DNA of 11,453 nt from positions 1 through 11,453 of the forward strand of contig CAYYNB010000185.1 in the NCBI GenBank assembly GCA_964472565.1. Reading direction: 5' to 3'. The notes below the pieces were generated by a model. The model saw only the letters and a list, made by a program, of their open reading frames with translations. It had not been told where the DNA came from and made no database searches. The position numbers and the translations under genes were made by a program. This document shows positions 5,776 through 11,453 of this stretch, piece after piece; positions within the stretch are counted from its first letter, which is position 1, and each line of letters opens with the position of its first letter. This DNA comes from DATAMF01 sp964472565 (lineage in GTDB: Bacteria > Chloroflexota > Anaerolineae > Aggregatilineales > Aggregatilineaceae).

Positions 5776-6468
5776 ATGGAGCAGAAAAATCGAAGCAGTC
5801 AACCGTCACGGATGCCGGGACTCATCAAACAGTTCACACGTCTTGAGCCGCAGATTCAAGACTCACCCGAAAAACAAGCGCTGTCCGTGTTACATGCCAT
5901 GATCCAGGAACTTTCGCGCGGTGTGTCGCGTGGAAACCGCGCCGGAGCGCCCGACATTACGACCCTGTACAAGCAAGCGCCCTCGATGGAAGGCCCAGCA
6001 GCCACTGAATGTTTGCCCGTTGGTGTGCCTGCGCCAGATTTTGAACTGCCCGATGCGAGCGGCAGACCCGTGCGCCTGTCCGATTATCGGGGTAAACAGG
6101 TGGTGTTGGTGTTTTACCCGCTGGACTGGAGTCCCGGATGCAGCCAGCAGCTTGATCTGTACCAGCAGGAAATCAAAGAGTTCGAGCAGCGCGGCGCAAA
6201 GATTCTCGGCATCTCGATTGACAGCATATACAGTCATGGCGCATGGGCGGCGGTGCGCGGCATTACGTTCCCGCTGCTGTCCGATTTTAATCCGAAGGGC
6301 GCAGTCGCGCGGAAATATCATGTCTACCGCGAGGACGATGGCTTCAGTGATCGGGCGCTGTATATCATCAGTCCCGACGGTACCATCTGCTTCAGCCGCG
6401 TGTCGCCGTATCTCCACCATATTCCCGACATTTACGATCTGTTTTCAGCGCTGGAAACGCCGAGGTAA
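5776..6468 (+). CDS. Peroxiredoxin (AhpE/BCP-like) with N-terminal extension
   Basis: The 230-residue protein reduces hydroperoxides through a peroxidatic cysteine. The thioredoxin-fold domain runs from about 81 (PVGVPAPDFELPDASGRPVR) to 225. The active site FYPLDWSPGCSQQLD gives the P115-x3-S119-x2-C122 signature. The conserved supporting arginine is R193 in SDRALYIISPDG. No cysteine stands in a usual resolving position; the others are C79 in the extension and C205, so it may act as a 1-Cys enzyme that needs an external thiol. Typical AhpE/BCP proteins are about 150-165 residues, so the first 75-80 residues are an extra, mostly helical segment of unknown role. GGAGG at 5765-5769 lies 6 nt before the ATG at 5776, chosen over the ATG at 5752. 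The glutaredoxin-like gene starts 3 nt after its stop. Confidence 0.88.
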   Translation: MEQKNRSSQPSRMPGLIKQFTRLEPQIQDSPEKQALSVLHAMIQELSRGVSRGNRAGAPDITTLYKQAPSMEGPAATECLPVGVPAPDFELPDASGRPVRLSDYRGKQVVLVFYPLDWSPGCSQQLDLYQQEIKEFEQRGAKILGISIDSIYSHGAWAAVRGITFPLLSDFNPKGAVARKYHVYREDDGFSDRALYIISPDGTICFSRVSPYLHHIPDIYDLFSALETPR

Positions 6469-6471
6469 ACC

Positions 6472-6735
6472 ATGCCAAACGATCCTGATGATGGCGTAGT
6501 GGTGTATGGAACGACATGGTGCGCCCAAACGATGCGTGTCCGCCGTTTTTTGGAGCGCAACAATATCAGCTACCAGTTTGTGAATGTCGAAGATGATCCG
6601 GCGGCGGCGAATCAGGTCCGGTGGTGGACCGGCGGATTTGTCAGCACACCCACAATCTATATCAATGGGCAAATTCTGGTGGAACCCCAAATGCCCGAAC
6701 TGGAAGATACCCTCGTTTCCAATGGGCTGATCTAG
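6472..6735 (+). CDS. Glutaredoxin/mycoredoxin-like protein, monothiol CAQT site
   Basis: This 87-residue protein has the compact glutaredoxin fold: VVVYGTTWCAQT (9-20), VRRFLERNNISYQFVNVEDD (23-42), the cis-proline loop GGFVSTPTIYINGQ (54-67, P60), and a final helix. The active site is TWCAQT with only C17; the second position of CxxC is T20, and no other cysteine is present. It must therefore work by a monothiol route, through mixed disulfides with a low-molecular-weight thiol or a partner protein. The start lies 3 nt after the peroxiredoxin stop, with weak GAGG at 6462-6465, so the two genes are almost certainly cotranscribed. In actinobacteria, mycoredoxin reduces the 1-Cys peroxiredoxin AhpE, a precedent for a functional couple here. 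Which thiol this organism uses cannot be told. Confidence 0.85.
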   Translation: MPNDPDDGVVVYGTTWCAQTMRVRRFLERNNISYQFVNVEDDPAAANQVRWWTGGFVSTPTIYINGQILVEPQMPELEDTLVSNGLI

Positions 6736-6743
6736 ACCATAAA

Positions 6744-6765
6744 GGGCGGCTCGTGTGAGTCGCCC
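6744..6765. terminator. Hairpin between convergent glutaredoxin and DUF362 genes
   Basis: GGGCGGCTC (6744-6752) pairs with GAGTCGCCC (6757-6765), one G-U wobble on +, around a GTGT loop. Downstream on + there is no U-run; on - the stem is followed by TTTATGG, so it may terminate the DUF362 transcript better than the redox operon. Confidence 0.55.
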
Positions 6766-6774
6766 TGACACGAT

Positions 6775-7881
6775 TTAGGCCAGATAACCCTGCTGCTGGT
6801 ACTGCTGGAACAACGCGCCCCAGGCCGTGCTCTCGCGCCAATGTTTGGCAATCGCACGGTATTTCAGCGGCCAATACATATAATCTTGCTCGATTTCCCC
6901 AATGAAGGTCGGCACGACAACCAGCGGGGTGCGCAAGACTAGTTTTTGCAGCACGCGGGTAGGACCGTACCACGCCAGCCACGCCAGAAAACTATGCGAA
7001 TTGCGTCCAACCTTAAAGCCCCAGTTTTCACCGGAGAGATCATCACCAACCAGTTCGATCTGGCGCGGGTCGCCGATGCCCAGTTTCTGCTCATGCGCCA
7101 GCCGGATATATTTGATGCTCAGCGGGTCAAAGCCCATCAGTTTGGCGGCTACTGCATCCAGCGCGACCTGATCCGCCGAGGCCAGAATGACATTTTTGAT
7201 CACCGGCTGGATCATACGCGGGCCTGCGCCGTTCCCGGCGGTAGTGCCGTCCATAATCGCAAACAAACCGGGATGAATCTCCTTCTGGATCGCCAGCAGA
7301 TCGACCAGTGTTTCATGAATCCAGGTGTGGGTATAGTGACGATATTTGCTCAGAAGGCCGCCGAATGCATTTTTCATTGCGCCGGTTGTGGTGGTGTACA
7401 TGTGGGTTTTGACCGTCGGCAGGTGAACGATGTTCTTGCCGATGAAAAAATCGGGGATATGGATACCTTCGGGGTAAATGTGATGCAGGGCGAGCATTTT
7501 GGCTTCCGGCTTATACGGAATCCAGGTCATGTCTTCGGGGCGGAAATTGTATCGAACCGGGATGTTATGACGCTTAAAAATGGGCACATAACCGTTTAAG
7601 TCTTCGCCTTTGAAGGCGTTGGTGACGACGGTTTGATTTTGCACGCAAACCAGATCATCGAATCCGGCGTGACGCAGGGCGAGAATGGTGCCCTCAAGCT
7701 GCCAGGGCGTCGTATTCGCGCCGGGCATGGGGAAATGCCAGGTGATGTTATCTTTGAGGATCGTTGGCGTGTTTGACTGAAGAATTTCCGCACCACCAGC
7801 GCAGTCAAACAGGCGCTGATAATCATCAAGAACGGTAGTGGGCTGGGTGCGCAGAACAGCCACTTTTGAGGATGTGTTCAC
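6775..7881 (-). CDS. DUF362 domain protein without ferredoxin domain
   Basis: The 368-residue protein shows the DUF362 core: FFIGKNIVHLPTVKTH (145-160), GAMKNAFGGLLSKYRHY (167-183), IMDGTTAGNGAGPR (209-222), ASADQVALDAVAAKLMG (234-250), and LGIGDPRQIELVGDDL (267-282). Many DUF362 proteins carry an added 4Fe-4S ferredoxin domain; this one has only two cysteines (C27, C79) and none in clusters, so it has no iron-sulfur domain. The biochemical role of the family is not settled and none is proposed. The start is GTG at 7881, 6 nt after GGAG in an AAGGAGA ribosome site. An ATG two bases upstream is out of frame and reads straight into TGA. It is divergent from the STAS-like gene and converges on the redox pair. 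Confidence 0.85.
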   Translation of the reverse strand: MNTSSKVAVLRTQPTTVLDDYQRLFDCAGGAEILQSNTPTILKDNITWHFPMPGANTTPWQLEGTILALRHAGFDDLVCVQNQTVVTNAFKGEDLNGYVPIFKRHNIPVRYNFRPEDMTWIPYKPEAKMLALHHIYPEGIHIPDFFIGKNIVHLPTVKTHMYTTTTGAMKNAFGGLLSKYRHYTHTWIHETLVDLLAIQKEIHPGLFAIMDGTTAGNGAGPRMIQPVIKNVILASADQVALDAVAAKLMGFDPLSIKYIRLAHEQKLGIGDPRQIELVGDDLSGENWGFKVGRNSHSFLAWLAWYGPTRVLQKLVLRTPLVVVPTFIGEIEQDYMYWPLKYRAIAKHWRESTAWGALFQQYQQQGYLA

Positions 7882-7933
7882 ATTTATCTCCTTCCCTCAC
7901 CAGTCAATACAGGATAGCACGGGCTTTTGCTCA

Positions 7934-7950
7934 CTTATTTACTAAATAAG
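7934..7950. promoter_or_regulatory. 17-bp AT-rich palindrome between DUF362 and STAS-like genes
   Basis: CTTATTTA (7934-7941) and TAAATAAG (7943-7950) are exact complements around a single C. It lies 53 bp upstream of the DUF362 start and 118 bp upstream of the STAS-like start, where a repressor or activator site for either gene would be expected. There is no T-run and no gene end beside it, so a terminator is unlikely. The rest of 7882-8067 shows GATAAT at 8028-8033 as a possible -10 for the STAS-like gene, without a clear -35. Confidence 0.4.
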
Positions 7951-8067
7951 GTTCTCGCAGATGCAGCCTTAACGATTTCTGTAGCTAATCTGCTATCAAG
8001 CGCATAGATTTCCTCATGAAAATCCGAGATAATGTAACTAGACTCATTCGTCTCAGGATTTATGTGC

Positions 8068-8502
8068 ATGATTTATCATTTCGACTATGAGTGGTATCTG
8101 GATTCTAAAATCCCAATTCTGCTGGTTGCAGCAGCGGGAGATCTGCTGAGCGATGATCACGCATTGGCTCAGATGATCGACCAGGCCCACTATCGCGCCG
8201 GACAGAGTGAATATCCGGCTGTTTTTATTATCTACGATTTAAGCCTGACTGAGGGTAAATTATCACTGTTCGCCCTGATGCGGCGGTCACAGCCAAGCCC
8301 GAATGTGTGCGGGGTGGCATTCGTTGGGACGCGCACCCGCGCGGATGAAATGGCCGTGCTGATTCAGGCCGCCGCCAAGCGGATCAGCTATAGTTCGTGG
8401 TTCTTCAAAACCCGCCGCGAAGCCCTGTTTTTTCTGCAAAATACTCCGACTTTGGACCCCTTTACAAATTCGCGTAAACCCCCAAGATACGGTATAATTT
8501 AA
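8068..8502 (+). CDS. STAS/SpoIIAA-like small protein
   Basis: This 144-residue protein resembles short alpha/beta proteins of the STAS/SpoIIAA (SEC14-like) type common in Chloroflexota. It has an opening strand MIYHFDYEWYLDSKIPILLV (1-20), a helix with AAGDLLSDDHALAQMIDQA (22-40), strand YPAVFIIYDLSL (49-60), strand VCGVAFVGTRT (80-90), helix DEMAVLIQAAAKRI (93-106), and the closing strand/helix WFFKTRREALFFLQ (111-124). Such proteins are usually thought to act by protein or lipid contacts, not catalysis; the partner here is unknown. The ATG at 8062 would add MC, but AGGA at 8055-8058 is only 3 nt from it and 9 nt from the ATG at 8068, and relatives begin MIY, so 8068 is chosen. Its last codons contain the probable gyrA -10 element. 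Confidence 0.65.
   Translation: MIYHFDYEWYLDSKIPILLVAAAGDLLSDDHALAQMIDQAHYRAGQSEYPAVFIIYDLSLTEGKLSLFALMRRSQPSPNVCGVAFVGTRTRADEMAVLIQAAAKRISYSSWFFKTRREALFFLQNTPTLDPFTNSRKPPRYGII
8493..8498 (+). promoter_or_regulatory. Consensus -10 element, probable gyrA promoter
   Basis: TATAAT is a perfect -10 hexamer inside the final codons of the STAS-like gene. At an 18-nt spacing, TTCGCG (8469-8474) is the only -35, a weak one. A start near 8505 gives gyrA a leader of about 150 nt. Confidence 0.5.
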
Positions 8503-8512
8503 CTGTAAAAAT

Positions 8513-8630
8513 GGCGGGGCCAGAGGTCTGAATACTTTGACCAGTTAGTGGGCCGTAAGGCTCTCACTCAGAACCCAAAAACCACTGGGCGACTTGTCCG
8601 CAGGTCGCCCTCAAATTGACTCGCCCCAGC
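8513..8630 (+). ncRNA. Possible structured gyrA leader
   Basis: The 156-nt gap before gyrA has several potential helices. GCGGGGC (8514-8520) can pair with GCCCCAGC (8623-8630) through one bulged A, closing the whole element. Inside it, AGTGGGCC and GGCTCTCACT (about 8548-8569) form a bulged hairpin with a GTAA loop of the GNRA type. GGGCGAC (8587-8593) pairs perfectly with GTCGCCC (8604-8610), extended by a T-G and a T-A pair. None is followed by a U-run, so a simple terminator is unlikely. AGTGG (8548-8552) could instead pair with CCACT (8582-8586), so alternative folds exist. I do not recognise it as a known riboswitch class. Confidence 0.35.
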
Positions 8631-8658
8631 AGCATTCAGCATTCATAGGGAACTTCGG

Positions 8659-11367
8659 ATGAATATCGGCACGATTCGACAGGTTAACATTAATGAAGAA
8701 ATGCGCGAGTCGTATCTCGACTACGCGATGAGTGTGATTGTGGCACGCGCGCTTCCTGATGCCCGCGATGGGCTGAAACCCGTCCACCGCCGCATCCTGT
8801 ACGCGATGTATGACATGGGAATTCGCGCGAACTCGCCCTATAAAAAGTCAGCCCGTATTGTAGGTGAGGTGTTGGGTAAGTATCACCCGCATGGCGATGC
8901 TGCTGTATATGATGCGATGGCACGTATGGCACAGGATTTTTCGCTGCGCTATATGATGGTCGATGGGCAGGGAAACTTCGGGAGCATTGATGGCGACAGC
9001 CCCGCAGCGATGCGTTATACCGAGGCGCGGCTGGCGCGGATTGCTGAAGAAGCGCTCGAAGACATCGGCATGCAAACCGTGGATTTTGTGCCGAATTTCG
9101 ATGGATCGCTGGATGAACCCGACGTTCTGCCGTCCAAACTGCCGAATCTGCTACTGAACGGGACAAGTGGGATCGCGGTGGGTATGGCAACGAATATTCC
9201 GCCGCACAACCTGCGCGAAATCGCGGCGGCGATCACCTTCATGATTGATCGGATGATCGCGCAGGAGGGTGATCCAGACGATGCGATTCCAGATATTACG
9301 GTTGATGACCTGATGCACTTCGTGCATGGGCCGGATTTTCCGACGGGCGCAATGATCGTTGGCGGCGCGGAATTGAAAGAAGCCTATGCGACGGGCAAGG
9401 GCCGCATTGTGATGCGCGCCAAAACACACATCGAAGAGATGCCCAGCGGACGGTTCCGCATTGTGGTAACAGAGATTCCGTATCAGGTCAACAAGTCGTC
9501 GATTCTGGAACGGATCGCGGAATTGGTGCGCGACGGGCGGCTGGATATGATCGCGGATTTGCGCGACGAATCGGACCGCCAGGGATTGGCGATTGCGATT
9601 GAACTCAAACGCGCGGCCCAGCCGAAAATGGCGCTGAACCGCCTGTTCAAATTCACCCAGCTTCAAAGCACCTTCGGCGTGCAGATGCTGGCACTGGTCA
9701 ACGGCGAACCGCGCCTGCTGACGCTGCGCCGGGCACTGCATCTGTACATCAATCACCGGCGCGACGTGATCCGGCGGCGAAGTGAATATGAACTCGGCAA
9801 AGCGCGCGCACGTGCGCATATTCTGGAAGGACTGCTCAAAGCACTCGGTTCGATTGATGATGTGATCCGAACCATCCGCGAAGCCGAAAGCACCGAAGCG
9901 GCACGCGAAGATTTGATGATTCTGTTTGAGTTGTCGGAGCTACAGGCCAACGCGATCCTGGATATGCAGCTCCGGCGATTGGCCGCGCTGGAACGGCAGA
10001 AGATCGAAGATGAGTACGGCCAACTGATGGATTACATCGGCTACCTGGAAGATTTGCTGGCGTCGCCGCGCAAAATTTTAGGGCAGATTCGGGATGATCT
10101 GAATGAGTTGGCGGAAAAGTACGGGGATGCGCGGCGGACGGAACTGGCGCTGGATGTGGATGTCCAGCTCAACGAGACGGATCTGGTGCGCGAGGAACAG
10201 ATTTTGATCAGCCTGACGCAGCGCGGGTATATCAAACGCGTGCCGACAGCAGCGTACCGTACGCAGAAACGCGGCGGAAAAGGCGCAACCGGCATGGCAA
10301 CCCGCGAAGAAGATGCGGTGGAGTATCTGTATGCGGCGAACTCGCTCGATCATGTGCTGTTCTTCACTGATCAGGGCAAGGTGTATGCCGAACGCGCATA
10401 CCTGATTCCAGAGGCGAGTCGCGGCGGGAAAGGCACGTTGATCAATGCATTTTTGGCGCTGCAACCGGAAGAATATGTAACGGCGATTGCCAGCGTGCCA
10501 ACATTCGAAAACGCAGAAGGATATTTTGTGCTGTGTACGCGCAAAGGCCGGATTAAACGTGTTCCGGTCAAGGCGTTCGCAGCGGTGCGCAGCAACGGCC
10601 TGCTGGCGATGTCCCTGTTCGATGGGGATTATCTGGGATGGGTAAAACATTCACGCGGGGACCAGGATTTGATTCTGGTGACACGCACAGGACACAGCAT
10701 CCGGTTTGGGGAACGGGATGTGCGCGTGATGGGACGTTCGGCGGGCGGCGTAAGCGCGATCCGGTTCACGGAAGATAACGACGAACTCCGGGCGATGGAT
10801 GTGATCGATGATCCGAACCACGCGCTGCTGGTGATCACCGAAAAAGGGTATGGTAAACGCACCCCGTTGAGCCATTATAAACGACAACGCCGGTATGGAA
10901 TGGGAATCCGCACGCTGTCACGCTCGATGGAAAAAACGGGCGATATTATCGGCGCAAGTATTGTCGCACCGGAAGACAACCTGACGATTATTACGGCGGG
11001 GGGAATCGCGCTGCGGACCGAAGTCAACACGATCAGCCTGTATGGGCGTATGACAAGCGGCGTTAAGGTGATCGATCTACAAGACAACGATACGCTGGTG
11101 GGGATTGCGATTGTGGCCGAGGATGAAGAGCAGCAGCCGACAGATGGCGATGGTCAGCGAGTCGAAGAACCCGTGTTGATGGGTGAGGACGAACTCGATG
11201 AAGACGAGATGCTGGATGATGAGGAAGACGAAAACGGCGGCGATTACGACGAGATGGACGACGCGGAAAATGAAGATGACGCGGAAGACGAGGAAGATGA
11301 GGAAGATGTCCTTGGCGGCATGAACGGCAATAACGGATTGGCGAACGGGTTCGAGGAAGAATATTAA
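8659..11367 (+). CDS. gyrA: DNA gyrase subunit A
   Basis: The 902-residue protein is the DNA-cleaving subunit of gyrase, working as A2B2 with GyrB to introduce negative supercoils. The N-terminal domain starts with SYLDYAMSVIVARALPDARD and has the catalytic tyrosine Y120 in AAMRYTEARL. The quinolone region HPHGDAAVYDAMARMAQ has Ala81 where E. coli has Ser83, while Asp85 matches Asp87. Residues about 150-500 follow the tower and coiled-coil regions. The C-terminal beta-pinwheel begins near 510 and carries the GyrA box QKRGGKG (536-542), which marks gyrase rather than ParC. The tail from 821 to 902 has 41 Asp/Glu and one Arg, longer than E. coli's acidic tail. AGGGAA (8647-8652) lies 6 nt before the ATG. 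gyrB is not in the window. Confidence 0.97.
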   Translation: MNIGTIRQVNINEEMRESYLDYAMSVIVARALPDARDGLKPVHRRILYAMYDMGIRANSPYKKSARIVGEVLGKYHPHGDAAVYDAMARMAQDFSLRYMMVDGQGNFGSIDGDSPAAMRYTEARLARIAEEALEDIGMQTVDFVPNFDGSLDEPDVLPSKLPNLLLNGTSGIAVGMATNIPPHNLREIAAAITFMIDRMIAQEGDPDDAIPDITVDDLMHFVHGPDFPTGAMIVGGAELKEAYATGKGRIVMRAKTHIEEMPSGRFRIVVTEIPYQVNKSSILERIAELVRDGRLDMIADLRDESDRQGLAIAIELKRAAQPKMALNRLFKFTQLQSTFGVQMLALVNGEPRLLTLRRALHLYINHRRDVIRRRSEYELGKARARAHILEGLLKALGSIDDVIRTIREAESTEAAREDLMILFELSELQANAILDMQLRRLAALERQKIEDEYGQLMDYIGYLEDLLASPRKILGQIRDDLNELAEKYGDARRTELALDVDVQLNETDLVREEQILISLTQRGYIKRVPTAAYRTQKRGGKGATGMATREEDAVEYLYAANSLDHVLFFTDQGKVYAERAYLIPEASRGGKGTLINAFLALQPEEYVTAIASVPTFENAEGYFVLCTRKGRIKRVPVKAFAAVRSNGLLAMSLFDGDYLGWVKHSRGDQDLILVTRTGHSIRFGERDVRVMGRSAGGVSAIRFTEDNDELRAMDVIDDPNHALLVITEKGYGKRTPLSHYKRQRRYGMGIRTLSRSMEKTGDIIGASIVAPEDNLTIITAGGIALRTEVNTISLYGRMTSGVKVIDLQDNDTLVGIAIVAEDEEQQPTDGDGQRVEEPVLMGEDELDEDEMLDDEEDENGGDYDEMDDAENEDDAEDEEDEEDVLGGMNGNNGLANGFEEEY

Positions 11368-11389
11368 CAGCGGTATAACACGAGAAAAC

Positions 11390-11420
11390 AGGGCGGCCTA
11401 CGGGCCGCTCTATTTATTTT
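11390..11420 (+). terminator. Intrinsic terminator of gyrA
   Basis: AGGGCGGCC (11390-11398) pairs with GGCCGCTCT (11403-11411), with one G-U wobble, around a TACG loop. In RNA this is C(UACG)G, one of the very stable UNCG tetraloops. The U-rich run ATTTATTTT follows directly. It sits 22 nt after the stop codon. Confidence 0.9.
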
Positions 11421-11453
11421 CGCCCCCGCCCCCCCTTTGACCCCCGATTCATC

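Noticed and set aside
8461..8466. TTTACA as the -35 of the gyrA promoter
   Set aside because: It is 26 nt from the TATAAT at 8493, too far for a standard promoter.
8632..8646. Tandem AGCATTC AGCATTC just before gyrA
   Set aside because: Only two 7-nt copies are present, too little to call a repeat or a protein-binding site.
8659..11367. ParC instead of GyrA
   Set aside because: The GyrA box QKRGGKG is present at 536-542 with a full pinwheel region, which supports gyrase.
1..11453. CRISPR arrays, tRNA or rRNA genes, insertion sequences, prophage or defence genes
   Set aside because: I looked on both strands and found no regular spaced repeats, no tRNA-like cloverleaf I trust, and no transposase, integrase or known defence motifs.

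Overview
The window looks like an ordinary chromosomal stretch from a bacterium of the phylum Chloroflexota, possibly Anaerolineae-like. This is inference, with no rRNA or database search behind it. It rests on the gene families present: a DUF433 antitoxin-type protein, a HIT protein beginning CHTC, a short STAS/SpoIIAA-like protein starting MIYHFDYEWY, a DUF362 protein, and single-pass proteins with a beta-rich ectodomain. There are no insertion sequences, phage genes, tRNAs, rRNAs or CRISPR arrays. Twelve protein genes are supported: seven on + (HIT, DinB-like/TPR, SH3b secreted protein, peroxiredoxin, glutaredoxin-like, STAS-like, gyrA) and five on - (DUF433, GH1 glucosidase, cyclic-nucleotide-domain/acetoacetate-decarboxylase fusion, membrane-anchored protein, DUF362).

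Left part (1-3200). A minus-strand DUF433 gene is cut by the left edge and has an extended -10 promoter. A HIT-family nucleotide hydrolase/transferase follows on +. It converges on a minus-strand GH1 beta-glucosidase across a perfect 14-bp stem with T-tracts on both strands, a shared bidirectional terminator. The glucosidase is divergent from a + gene that joins a DinB-like domain to a TPR-type C-terminus.

Middle part (3158-6770). A two-gene minus-strand operon encodes a single-pass membrane protein and, overlapping it by 14 nt, an unusual fusion of a degraded cyclic-nucleotide-binding domain to an acetoacetate-decarboxylase domain. The operon is divergent from a secreted SH3b protein with 14 cysteines after its signal peptide. 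A perfect 9-bp inverted repeat sits between the two start sites. Next is a tight pair: an AhpE/BCP-like peroxiredoxin with a long N-terminal extension, and a monothiol glutaredoxin-like protein 3 nt downstream, a plausible peroxidase-reductant couple.

Right part (6775-11453). A DUF362 gene on - is divergent from a STAS-like gene on +, with a near-perfect AT-rich palindrome between them. A consensus -10 overlaps the end of the STAS-like gene and precedes a roughly 150-nt leader with several possible helices, then gyrA. GyrA is complete (902 aa). It has the catalytic tyrosine and a GyrA box, alanine at the classic quinolone-resistance serine position, and a very acidic 82-residue tail. A canonical terminator with a UACG tetraloop ends it.

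I found no clear new defence or mobile system. The least ordinary items are the cNBD/acetoacetate-decarboxylase fusion, the dyad between the membrane-protein and SH3b genes, the peroxiredoxin-glutaredoxin pair, the cysteine-rich secreted protein, the gyrA leader and the acidic GyrA tail.
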